From the NCBI RefSeq assembly GCF_003327285.1, contig NZ_KZ848473.1, positions 62,001 through 126,000 on the forward strand: DNA of 64,000 nt, in the 5' to 3' direction. Numbering within the stretch: the first letter of the stretch is position 1; every line of letters begins with the position of its first letter. Made by a program: the position numbers and the translations under genes. The DNA is from Microbacterium sorbitolivorans. Its GTDB lineage: Bacteria; Actinomycetota; Actinomycetes; Actinomycetales; Microbacteriaceae. The notes below the pieces were generated by a model. That model saw only the letters and a list, made by a program, of their open reading frames with translations, was not told where the DNA came from and searched no databases. This document shows positions 24,118-31,960 of the stretch, piece after piece.

Positions 24118-25017
24118 ATGTCCCTCTCCCAGACCGATGTCCGCCGCGGCGAGTTGCGCGGTGGCGACGCTCCAACGACGAACACACCGCAGAACCTCAT
24201 GGTGTTCGTGCTGTCGATGGCACTGTTCGGGCTCTCGAACATCATCCTCGAGGTGATTCCCGATATCACCATCGGGCCCGTCGACTTCTCCGTCAGCTAC
24301 TTCGTCTTCGTCCCGATCACGCTGGCGGCCCTCCTCAGCCCGTTCTGGGTCGCCCTCGGCGCCCCGCTCGGCGAGATCATCTTCACCGACCTCCTGATGG
24401 GCGACTTCTCCGGCCTCGCCGAGGTCGAGGGCTTCATCCAGATGTTCCTCGCGATCTACATCGCGGGCTCCGTCATCCGGAACCCCCGCAGCAAGGGCCA
24501 GATCGTTCTCGGCTCGCTCCTCGTCGTTGGCATCGACAAGTTCCTCTCGGCGACCGTCGACCTCCTCAAGGTCTGGGTCGGCGTGGAGGACGCGGAGTTC
24601 GTCGAGGGGCTGCCCGAATCGGTCCTCCTGCTCGAGGGCATCGGCTTCGGCATCGACCTCATCATGTCGGGCGTCCTCTTCGGCGCGATCCCCGCGCTCT
24701 GGCTCATCCCCGCCCTCTACCAGCGCATCGAGCCGATGCTCGGCCTGCAGCCCCGCGAGCCCGGCAAACGGATCCCCGGATCCGTCCCGCGCGGCGGCTG
24801 GTTCGTCGCGGTCGCGATCCTCGCCGGCATCGGATCCTTCTTCTTCGCCTTCCTCGAGGCCTGGGACGTCGAAGTCGGCTCCGTCGGCGGGGAATTCCGC
24901 GATCGCTTCGGAGACGGCTTCCTGTGGGTCAGCGTCGGCGCCATCGTGGTCGTCCTCGTCATCGCCGTCATCCTGTTCGCCGTGTGGCGCGGCCGCCGCG
25001 GCGCGGGGGAGCGCTGA
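24118..25017 (+). CDS. ECF transporter S component-like membrane protein
   Basis: 299 residues with about eight hydrophobic helices: six between residues 28 and 215, then two more (GWFVAVAILAGIGSFFFAFL and FLWVSVGAIVVVLVIAVILF). Helix 3 contains ALGAPLGEIIFTDLLMG, like the G-x-x-x-G-D-x-x-x motif of S components that contacts EcfT. S components are usually 160-220 residues, so this one is long. Encoded directly before the fused ATPase (stop/start overlap TGATG). It should bind the substrate, which is unknown. Confidence 0.75.
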   Translation: MSLSQTDVRRGELRGGDAPTTNTPQNLMVFVLSMALFGLSNIILEVIPDITIGPVDFSVSYFVFVPITLAALLSPFWVALGAPLGEIIFTDLLMGDFSGLAEVEGFIQMFLAIYIAGSVIRNPRSKGQIVLGSLLVVGIDKFLSATVDLLKVWVGVEDAEFVEGLPESVLLLEGIGFGIDLIMSGVLFGAIPALWLIPALYQRIEPMLGLQPREPGKRIPGSVPRGGWFVAVAILAGIGSFFFAFLEAWDVEVGSVGGEFRDRFGDGFLWVSVGAIVVVLVIAVILFAVWRGRRGAGER

Positions 25018-26714
25018 TGGCGGATCCGATCATCGAGGTGCGCGAGCTCAGCTTCCGCTACCCCGGCGCCGGGCGCGACACCCTGCGCAACGTCGACCTC
25101 ACGATCGAGCGCGGCGACTTCGTCGCGATCGTCGGCGGCAACGGATCCGGCAAGACGACGCTCTGCAAGACCTTCAACGGTCTCGTGCCGCACTACTGGT
25201 CGGGGGAGTTCGCCGGCTCGGTGCGCGTCGCGGGGGAGGACACCTGGGAATCGTCGGTGGCGCGGCTGTCGTGGACGGTCGGATACGTCTACCAGGACTT
25301 CCAGAACCAGCTCGTGCGCCCCACGGTGCGCGACGAAGTCGCGTTCGGCCCGATCAACTTCGGCTTCGACGACCACGCCGAGCGCACGGAGGAGGCGCTC
25401 GCCGCGGTGGGCATCGCCCACCTGGCGGACCGTTTCGTCTGGCAGCTCTCCGGCGGGCAGGCTCATCGCGTCGCGCTCGCGTCGGTGTTGGCGATGCGGC
25501 CCGAGGTGATCGTCGTCGACGAGCCCGTCGCCGAGCTCGACCCCGCGGCAGCGCACGAGGTCTACGAGCAGCTCACGGCCCTGAACCGCGAGCGGGGCAT
25601 CACGGTCATCACGATCGAACACCACGCCGAGTTCATCGCCCAGTACGCGCGGTCGGTGGTGTTGATGAGCGACGGCGCGCCGGTGTGGCACCTGCCCGCC
25701 GACGAGGCCCTCGAGCGCGCGGGCGAGCTCGCCGACCACGGGATCCCCGCGCCGCAGATCGTCGACGCGATGCGCGCCGCCGGCGTGGGCGGCGTCGCGC
25801 GCTCCGTGGACGCGGCGGCGGCGCGGATCCGCGCGGCGCGGGCCGCGGCGCCGGTTGCCGGAGCCGCGGTGCCAGAGCCGCGACCCGATCGGGCGGTGGT
25901 CGTCGAGGCGCTCCGCGTCTCGCACGGCTTCCGCAGTGTCTCGGGCGAGGTGCAGCCCGTCATCGACGAGCTCGATCTGGCGCTCCGAGAGCGCGACCGC
26001 GTCGCGATCATCGGCGGTAACGGCGCGGGCAAGACCACACTCATGCGCTTGCTCGCGGGGATCCACGTGCCCCGATCGGGCGAGGTTATGTTGGACGGCT
26101 CCAACACTCGCGCCTCGCGCGCCGGCCGCCTCGCGGAGAAGGCCGCGTACCTCTACCAGCAGCCGGAGCGGATGTTCCTCAAGGAATCGGTGCGCGCTGA
26201 CGTCGAACTGTTCCCCCACAGCCGGAAGGACCCGGAGACGACGGCGATCGTCGACCGGATCCTCGAACGGGTGCGGCTGACCGAGTTCGCCGAGCGAGAC
26301 GGCCGGACCCTCTCGGGTGGCCAGCAGCGGCGCGCAACGCTCGCGATCGGGCTGGCGATGCGGCCCGCCCTCCTCCTGCTCGACGAGCCGACCGCGAGCC
26401 TCGACGTCGCCAGCCGCGACGACGTCATCGACATGCTCGCGGAACTCGACGGCGCGATCTCCTGCGCCGTCATCGCGACGCACGACATGCACCTCGTCTC
26501 GGAATGGGCCACCCGCGTGATCGCGCTTGAAGACGGGCGCATCGTCGCCGATACGACACCGCGCGCCCTGTTCGCCGATGACGAGCTGCTCTCTCGCGCC
26601 CGCCTCGTTCCGCCGCAGGTCGTGCAGCTGGGGCGCGCGCTCGGCATGGATCCGCTTCCGCTCACGGTCGCCGAGTTCGCGGCCGCATTCGACCCCATGG
26701 AGGTTCCGGCATGA
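25017..26714 (+). CDS. ECF transporter ATPase, fused A and A' domains
   Basis: 565 residues with two ABC ATPase modules. Module 1: VGGNGSGKTTLCK, Q-loop DFQNQLV, signature LSGGQ, Walker B VIVVDEPVAELDP. Module 2: GGNGAGKTTLMR, Q-loop YQQPERM, LSGGQ, LLLDEPTASLD. The order and fusion match YkoD-type double ATPases of ECF transporters. A Pro/Ala-rich linker (about 265-300) joins them. The ATG overlaps the S-component stop; the frame upstream of it is not used. Confidence 0.93.
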   Translation: MADPIIEVRELSFRYPGAGRDTLRNVDLTIERGDFVAIVGGNGSGKTTLCKTFNGLVPHYWSGEFAGSVRVAGEDTWESSVARLSWTVGYVYQDFQNQLVRPTVRDEVAFGPINFGFDDHAERTEEALAAVGIAHLADRFVWQLSGGQAHRVALASVLAMRPEVIVVDEPVAELDPAAAHEVYEQLTALNRERGITVITIEHHAEFIAQYARSVVLMSDGAPVWHLPADEALERAGELADHGIPAPQIVDAMRAAGVGGVARSVDAAAARIRAARAAAPVAGAAVPEPRPDRAVVVEALRVSHGFRSVSGEVQPVIDELDLALRERDRVAIIGGNGAGKTTLMRLLAGIHVPRSGEVMLDGSNTRASRAGRLAEKAAYLYQQPERMFLKESVRADVELFPHSRKDPETTAIVDRILERVRLTEFAERDGRTLSGGQQRRATLAIGLAMRPALLLLDEPTASLDVASRDDVIDMLAELDGAISCAVIATHDMHLVSEWATRVIALEDGRIVADTTPRALFADDELLSRARLVPPQVVQLGRALGMDPLPLTVAEFAAAFDPMEVPA

Positions 26715-27544
26715 GCGTCGCCCGAAAGCAGCGCGATGTGGTGAGCGTCGAGTGGGTCAAGCTCGAGCTCATCCGCACCGCCTACTCGACCCGCGGCGGA
26801 CTCTTCGCCGCCATGGATCCGCGCGCCGTCCTGGCCTGGTACGTGATGCTCGCACTCGCCCCGTGGTTCACTCACAACCTCACGACGATTGCCTGCCTGT
26901 TCGCACTGGGCGTCGTCTCCGTCGCCGTCGCGCGCGTCGGCCCGCTCGTGCTCGGCCTGTTCGTGATCGGGCTCGGTTTCGAGCTCGTGTACCTCGTCTT
27001 GGCCGCGACCCTCTTCGGCGGCGATTTCACCACCTTCGTCGCCCTGACGGAGGTGACGATGAAGATCGGTGTCGTCTCGCTGGCGAGCCTGGCCGCCTTC
27101 GTGTCGCTCGACCCGGAGAAGCTGTCGGACGCGCTCCTGGCTCTGCGCTGCCCACCGACGATCGCCTTCGCCGTGTCGTACGGATACCGGATGATGCCGA
27201 TCCTCGTCGAGGAATTCTCGACGGTGATGGAGGGGTACCGCCTGCGGCAGGCGCCGCCCGCGAAGGCCGGGTTCCTCGGCTGGCGGCATCTCGTGCACTG
27301 GGCGACGCTCGCGGTGAAGGCCTTCTACCCGATCTTCCTCAACACGGCCAAGTCGGTGCGGACGACCGTCGAGGCGCTCGAGGCGCGGGGCTTTACCTTC
27401 GCGACCATCGACGGCCGCGGTCGCCGGATCCGGATCGCCGGGCTCCGGTATCGGTGGCTCGACCTCGTGGTCGTCCTCGCGACGGCGGCGCTCATCGCCG
27501 CCGGCTTCGCCATCGGTGCGGAGTGGCCCCTGTATCGCGGGTGA
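26711..27544 (+). CDS. ecfT: ECF transporter T component (EcfT)
   Basis: 277 residues, about five to six membrane helices. AVSYGYRMMPILVEEF and the coupling-helix motif TVEALEARGFTF (A-R-G) are the EcfT signatures that bind the ATPases. Overlaps the ATPase stop by four bases (ATGA). Completes a dedicated (group I) ECF transporter. Confidence 0.92.
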   Translation: MSVARKQRDVVSVEWVKLELIRTAYSTRGGLFAAMDPRAVLAWYVMLALAPWFTHNLTTIACLFALGVVSVAVARVGPLVLGLFVIGLGFELVYLVLAATLFGGDFTTFVALTEVTMKIGVVSLASLAAFVSLDPEKLSDALLALRCPPTIAFAVSYGYRMMPILVEEFSTVMEGYRLRQAPPAKAGFLGWRHLVHWATLAVKAFYPIFLNTAKSVRTTVEALEARGFTFATIDGRGRRIRIAGLRYRWLDLVVVLATAALIAAGFAIGAEWPLYRG

Positions 27545-27619
27545 CTCGCCGGGATCGTGGGCGACGCGCCGAGGTTCCTACAGCGCCGCCCCGAGCTCCG
27601 CGCACCGCGCCCTGCCGCG

Positions 27620-27696
27620 CCGAGCGCGGCCGTCAGCGCTCGCGTGCGCGAGGATGCGAGGTCGGCCGAGGAATCGATGTGCAGGAGCTGGGGCAT
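27620..27696 (-). pseudogene. N-terminal fragment of an FMN-dependent azoreductase
   Basis: The frame starts MPQLLHIDSSADLASSRTRA, the phosphate-binding N-terminus of AzoR-type NADH-azoreductases, but loses the family pattern after about 26 residues. The frame continues into unrelated sequence antisense to ecfT. A relic of a deleted gene between ecfT and the antiporter. Confidence 0.5.
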
Positions 27697-27706
27697 AGAG
27701 CGCAGA

Positions 27707-28837
27707 CTATCGCGGTTCCGGAACCCGGACACGGCCCGCCGCGAAGGCGGACACGGCGACCGTGATCAGCGCGCCGAAGAGGATCCCGGCGCCTTCGCCC
27801 GGCGCGAGGGCCGAGGTTTCGATGCCGAGGGCGACGGCGGCGATCGGGATGCCGAGCTGGCCGGAGGAGGAGATGGCCTGCATCCACGGAAGACCGAAAG
27901 CGCGTGCCGCCAGGTGGGCGACCACGGCCCCCGTCGCGAGCGCGAGCCCCAGGAGGATCTTGTCGGGATGCTCGGCGAGGTCGCGCAGGTTGATCGACGC
28001 GCCGAGCCAGACGAAGAAGAGCGGCCCGAGGAAGCCCTCGGTGACGCCGAACAGCTGGCGGGCGAGCCGGCGCGGCTGTCCGATGCTCGCCAGCACGAGG
28101 CCGAGTGCGAATCCCGCGAGCATCACCGAGACGTGCGTCGCCTGCGCGATCGCGGCGAGGAGGCACAGGATCAGCACGCTGATCCGCATCTCGAGCGCGA
28201 ACTCGCGCGACTCGGAGAACCGGTGCAAGCGCCGCGTCCACCCGCGGCGCCCGGCGAAGCGCACCGCGAGCGTGAGCATGACCGCGAACACACCGATGGC
28301 GACGGCGCCCAGCGCCGCGACGGGCGCGCGGGACGGCACGATCACCAGCGGCAGCGCCGCGATGCAGGCGATGTCGGCGATGGCGATCTGCGCGATGAGC
28401 TGCGCGATCTTGCCCTGGTCGATGTTGAGCGACTGCAGGATCGGCAGGACGAGCGCGGCGGAGGAGGAAGAGAGCAGCACCCCGTAGAGCGCGGCGTGCT
28501 CGGTGCCGAACCACAGCCAGATGAGGGTCCCGAGCACCGCCCCGACAATGCCGACGGCGATCGCCCCGAGGAAGCCGCGCCCGATCACCGCGCGCACCTC
28601 GCGGTCGCGCACCGGCACCTGCGAGCCGATCACCAGCATCGTGAGCCCGAAACCGGTGTCGGCGAGAAAGGCGAGCGTCGCGTCTTCCGGGTCGATCCAG
28701 TTCAGGGCGGTCTTGCCGATCACGACGCCGGCGAGGAGTTCGCCGATCACGACGGGCACGCGCCAAGACTTTCGCGCCGCCAAGAGAGGCCCCAGCATGC
28801 CGACTGTCACGATGAGGGCCAGGGTCGTGAAGGTCAT
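27707..28837 (-). CDS. Cation:proton antiporter (CPA2/Kef-like)
   Basis: About 376 residues, twelve or so helices, no C-terminal RCK or TrkA-N domain. VPVVIGELLAGVVIG and FGLTMLVIGSQV in the first half and FVWLGASINLRDL in the second match the Na/H exchanger domain of Kef-type proteins. The ATG at 28837 is preferred to an in-frame GTG two codons upstream. Likely K+ or Na+/H+ exchange. Last gene before the resistance island. Confidence 0.9.
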   Translation of the reverse strand: MTFTTLALIVTVGMLGPLLAARKSWRVPVVIGELLAGVVIGKTALNWIDPEDATLAFLADTGFGLTMLVIGSQVPVRDREVRAVIGRGFLGAIAVGIVGAVLGTLIWLWFGTEHAALYGVLLSSSSAALVLPILQSLNIDQGKIAQLIAQIAIADIACIAALPLVIVPSRAPVAALGAVAIGVFAVMLTLAVRFAGRRGWTRRLHRFSESREFALEMRISVLILCLLAAIAQATHVSVMLAGFALGLVLASIGQPRRLARQLFGVTEGFLGPLFFVWLGASINLRDLAEHPDKILLGLALATGAVVAHLAARAFGLPWMQAISSSGQLGIPIAAVALGIETSALAPGEGAGILFGALITVAVSAFAAGRVRVPEPR

Positions 28838-28981
28838 AGCCACAAGGTAGCGCCCGCCCGAGCGCGAGCGTGGGGCTTGCGGTCAGGCGGGCGATGTGCG
28901 TCGGCGAGCGGGGCAATGCTGTGGAGCTGGTGGGGTAGATGTTGTTGATTGGAGGTTGTCGACACGAGTTTCCTGAACGGC

Positions 28982-29012
28982 TTGACTCTGCCGTAACGTC
29001 AACCGACAGAGT
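28982..29012 (+). promoter_or_regulatory. MerR-type promoter/operator
   Basis: A dyad TTGAC-N11-GTCAA (28982-29002) overlaps a -35 box TTGACT. A -10-like CAGAGT lies after a 19-bp spacer (29007-29012). The long spacer with a dyad inside it is the hallmark of MerR-activated promoters. The predicted start of transcription falls on the ATG at 29020. Confidence 0.7.
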
Positions 29013-29019
29013 GATGTTC

Positions 29020-29511
29020 ATGACCAAGAACAACGAACCGGCAATCGACCGGTCGATCTACCCAATGCCCATGTTTGTGAACCTCGTAGTCAGCAACCTC
29101 GCAGCTGCAGAAGCGCTCTACGCGTCTGCGGGATTCATCACCCTCGCGGCCATCCCTGGACCTGGCGATGTGCCTTCCCTGGTGCATCTGCGTCGCGAAA
29201 AGTATCAAGACATCCTCATGACTCAAGGGCCTGCAGAGCGTGGGACGACTACTGCTTCCTTCGCCGCGGGTGCTATCGACTTGGCCGTGGCTGCTGAACG
29301 CATCCGCGCGGCCGGCGGCGATGTCACCGGGCCGATCGATACCCCGTGGTTCACGACCGATGTCACATTCTCAGATGCGGATGGCAACACAGTGACGCTG
29401 ACCGCGCCGCGACAGGTCGATCAGGCTGCAGCGCAGGCGTGGGTGGCCGATCAGATCACCGGGGACTTCGAGACTTCCGGAGCTCATCCATTCAATCCGA
29501 GCGAAGACTAA
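29020..29511 (+). CDS. VOC superfamily protein
   Basis: 163 residues, MTKNNEPAIDRS onward. MFVNLVVSNLAAAEALYASA and DVTFSDADGNTVTLTAPR are VOC features; the fold probably binds a drug or acts on a small molecule. A six-bases-earlier ATG (29014) is possible. It lies 14 bp before a TipA-like regulator and shares its MerR-type promoter, so it is probably induced by the compound that regulator recognises. Confidence 0.85.
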   Translation: MTKNNEPAIDRSIYPMPMFVNLVVSNLAAAEALYASAGFITLAAIPGPGDVPSLVHLRREKYQDILMTQGPAERGTTTASFAAGAIDLAVAAERIRAAGGDVTGPIDTPWFTTDVTFSDADGNTVTLTAPRQVDQAAAQAWVADQITGDFETSGAHPFNPSED

Positions 29512-29525
29512 TCCGGGGGATATTC

Positions 29526-30275
29526 ATGTCGGAGTGGCCGATCAAGGAAGTAGCTCGCGCGACCGGGCTCACCAGCCGCACGTTGCGACACTACGAACAG
29601 ATCGGCCTGCTCCGACCTTCGCGCGTCGCGCACAACGGGTACAGGTTCTACGGAGACGTGGAACTATCGCGACTCTACCGGATACTGTCGCTGCGCGCGC
29701 TGGAGCTTCCGCTCGCCACCATTCAGATCGCCCTCGACGACGACGCAACACTCGCCGAGGCGATCGCATCTCATCTCGTGCTCCTGGAGGAGCGGCGAGA
29801 TCGCACGAACCAACAGATCGCTGCCGTCCGACACACGTTGGATGCAGTAACGAGAGGCAAGACCATGACCATCAAGGAGATCTTCGACGGAGTCGACCAG
29901 GCTCATTACGAAGCCGAGGTGCGCGAGAGGTGGGGTGATGAAGCGTGGGAGCGCAGCGCAAAGCGGCGTGACCGCATGAGCAATGAGCAGCTCCAGGCTG
30001 ATGATGAGCGCAGCGTTGACGTCAACGCAGCGCTCCGCGACGCTGCGACCTCACGCGAAGACCCAACTGGCGCGAGCTTCCAGGCGCTGATTGACGCGCA
30101 CTATCGCTGGGTAACCGAGTACTGGGGAGGGCGTGCACCCGATCGCGACGCGTATACCGGGCTGTCCGAGCTGTATGTCGCAGATGCGCGTTTTGCGGCC
30201 ACCTACGGCGGCCAGCAGAATGCCGAAGCTATCCGCGACGCAATGCAGGTCTGGATCGCAGCCAATCTGCATTGA
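29526..30275 (+). CDS. MerR-family regulator with TipA-S-like domain
   Basis: 249 residues from ATG 29526 with GGGGGA upstream. MerR HTH (WPIKEVARATGLTSRTLRHY, then YRFYGDVELSRLYRI), a coiled dimerisation helix to about residue 110, and a C-terminal helical domain of TipA-S type (GASFQALIDAHYRWVTEYWG, ELYVADARFAATYGG) that binds antibiotics such as thiopeptides or albicidin-like drugs. Probably activates its own promoter and the VOC gene. Confidence 0.9.
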   Translation: MSEWPIKEVARATGLTSRTLRHYEQIGLLRPSRVAHNGYRFYGDVELSRLYRILSLRALELPLATIQIALDDDATLAEAIASHLVLLEERRDRTNQQIAAVRHTLDAVTRGKTMTIKEIFDGVDQAHYEAEVRERWGDEAWERSAKRRDRMSNEQLQADDERSVDVNAALRDAATSREDPTGASFQALIDAHYRWVTEYWGGRAPDRDAYTGLSELYVADARFAATYGGQQNAEAIRDAMQVWIAANLH

Positions 30276-30327
30276 CGGGGTGAAGTGCGACGCTGGAGTC
30301 TGCTGCACGGATAGGTGACAGGTTGTA

Positions 30328-30710
30328 GTCAGGCCGCGAGGGCGACGTCCTTGGTCATGATGGTCTCGAATTCGATGGGCGTCAAACGTCCAAGGCGGGC
30401 CTGGCGTCAGCGGCGAACACGTGCCGTGTGCGGCCATGCTCATCGACGACCGCGCAAAGGTCATCGTGAACGGGCGGGCCGGGTCGGCGGTGTTTGCCGC
30501 GATTGGGTTTACCGAACGCGGACCACCAGCTGTTGCTCGACGTGATCCGCCACGCCGTCCGGTCCGACATCGCTTCGCCATTGTTGCGGGCCTCGTCGGC
30601 GAGGAGCCGGTGCCCGAACTCGGGGTCGTCACGATGGGCGTCGAATAGGGCGTTCGCGCGATACGCCTCCACCACCTCGCTCTCGGCGCATTCCGAACCC
30701 TGCCGGCACT
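30328..30710 (-). pseudogene. IS transposase remnant with internal deletion
   Basis: The 5' part reads VVEAYRANALFDAHRDDPEF and TAWRITSSNSWWSAFGK, then HDDLCAVVDEHGRTRHVFAA, as in IS3-type transposases with an rve core. Just before the first catalytic Asp it runs into a stop. In a different frame the C-terminal tail RLTPIEFETIMTKDVALAA survives. The whole catalytic core is deleted. Confidence 0.75.
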
Positions 30711-30724
30711 GACGGGCTCCCTGC

Positions 30725-31553
30725 CCTCGGCGAGAGCGCGGCGTCAGGCGCAGGCCTCCTGGAGCACCGCATGCCCGCCATCGAGGACGCCAGTGCCCTG
30801 GCGGGCCAGCACGTCGTGGTGGTCGGCAACGGGCACTCCGCGGCGACGACGATCGGGATCCTTTCGTGAGTGGCCAAGCGCACGCCGGGGACGCGGATCA
30901 CCTGGGTGCTGCGGCGCGGCGCGGTCGGCAACACCTTCGGCGGCGGCAGCGCCGACGAACTGCCCGAGTGGGGCGCGCTCGGGTAGCGGGCGAAGAGTGC
31001 CGTCGAAGACGGCCTCGTCGATCTCGTCACCGGGTTCCGCACCGAGCAGGTCATCATCGACGGCGACCAGGCCGTGCTCGTCGCGGAGGACGGCCGATGC
31101 CTCGGGCCTGCTGCTCGGGTCTTCGTCGCCACCGGCTTGCGACCCGACCTGTCCTTCCTCTCCGAGATCCGTCTCGACCTCGACATGCGCCTGCAGGCCC
31201 CGTCGAAGATCGCCGCGGAGGTCGACCCGAACGTGCACTCCTGCGGCTCCGTCCGGGCCACCGGCGCGGCAGACCTCGAGCAGCCCGAGCCGGGCTTTTA
31301 CATCGTGGGAGCGAAATCCTACGGACGCGCGCCCACGTTCCTCGCCCTGACCGGTTTCGAGCAGGTCCGCAGCGTCGTCGCCGCGATCGCCGGGGACCGC
31401 GAGGCCGCGGAACGGGTGGACCTCGTTCTGCCCGACACGGGCGTGTGCGGCGGCTCGGGGCTCTTCGATGCGCCGGACGAGTCCGCCAGCGCGGGATCGT
31501 GCTGCGCGCCGGCCCCGCAGCTCATCCAACTCGGCGTGGGTTCGGCATCGTAG
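30725..31553 (+). pseudogene. Broken NAD(P)/FAD-dependent oxidoreductase of metal-resistance clusters
   Basis: One frame encodes a flavoprotein with the nucleotide-binding segment GQHVVVVGNGHSAATT, FVATGLRPDLSFLSEI and a Cys-rich tail (TGVCGGSG, SAGSCCAPAPQ). It is interrupted by TGA at about 30868 and TAG at about 30985, and the N-terminal FAD domain is missing. Intact relatives sit in arsenic/cadmium clusters and their vicinal Cys residues could bind metalloids. It lies just upstream of cmtR and is non-functional here. Confidence 0.75.
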
Positions 31554-31564
31554 GTTCACTACCC

Positions 31565-31593
31565 TTGGTTCAGGTCAGTACTGGCTGTATAGT
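31565..31593 (+). promoter_or_regulatory. Leaderless promoter of the cmtR operon
   Basis: TTGGTT (31565-31570) and TATAGT (31588-31593) with an exact 17-bp spacer. The start of transcription should be at about 31600, the ATG itself, giving a leaderless mRNA. CmtR presumably binds over this box. Confidence 0.65.
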
Positions 31594-31600
31594 TCAGTGC

Positions 31601-31960
31601 ATGCTGACCATTGCTTCTCGCCTCGACGTCATGAACCGGCTCGGCCGGGCCATGGCGGACCCGACGCGCTCCCGGATCCTGATGACCTTGCTCGTTGGCC
31701 CGAGCTACCCGGCCGTGCTCTCTCGCGAGCTGGAGCTGACGCGCTCGAACGTGTCGAACCACCTGACCTGCCTACGCGACTGCGGGATCGTGGTCGCCGA
31801 GCCCGAGGGTCGGCAGACCCGCTACGAGATCGCGGACCCGCACCTGGCGGCGGCGCTGACGGCGCTGGTGGACGTGACCCTCGCGGTCGATGAGCACGCG
31901 CCGTGCGTCGACGCCGAGTGCACGGTGCCGGGCTGCTGCGCGACGAGGGCGGGCGAGTGA
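31601..31960 (+). CDS. cmtR: CmtR-type Cd(II)/Pb(II)-sensing ArsR-family repressor
   Basis: 119 residues. ArsR winged HTH (MADPTRSRILMTLLV, ELELTRSNVSNHLTCLRDCG). Cys residues fall at positions 57, 61 and 102, exactly the metal ligands known in Mycobacterium tuberculosis CmtR, plus more Cys at the tail (CTVPGCC). It heads an operon with a P1B ATPase whose GTG overlaps its stop. Cd/Pb release of repression is inferred from the ligand set. Confidence 0.92.
   Translation: MLTIASRLDVMNRLGRAMADPTRSRILMTLLVGPSYPAVLSRELELTRSNVSNHLTCLRDCGIVVAEPEGRQTRYEIADPHLAAALTALVDVTLAVDEHAPCVDAECTVPGCCATRAGE

Noticed and set aside
24717..26492. 591-residue minus-strand open frame opposite the ECF ATPase
   Set aside because: Antisense shadow of two clearly conserved ATPase domains.
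24924..26714. Longer start for the fused ECF ATPase
   Set aside because: The upstream part lies in the 3' end of the S-component gene; the ATG at 25017 overlaps its stop and begins with a standard ATPase N-terminus.
30720..31050. Functional plus-strand genes from the Arg/Ser-rich open frames
   Set aside because: The conserved flavoprotein reading is in another frame and is broken by two stops; the long frames are shadows.
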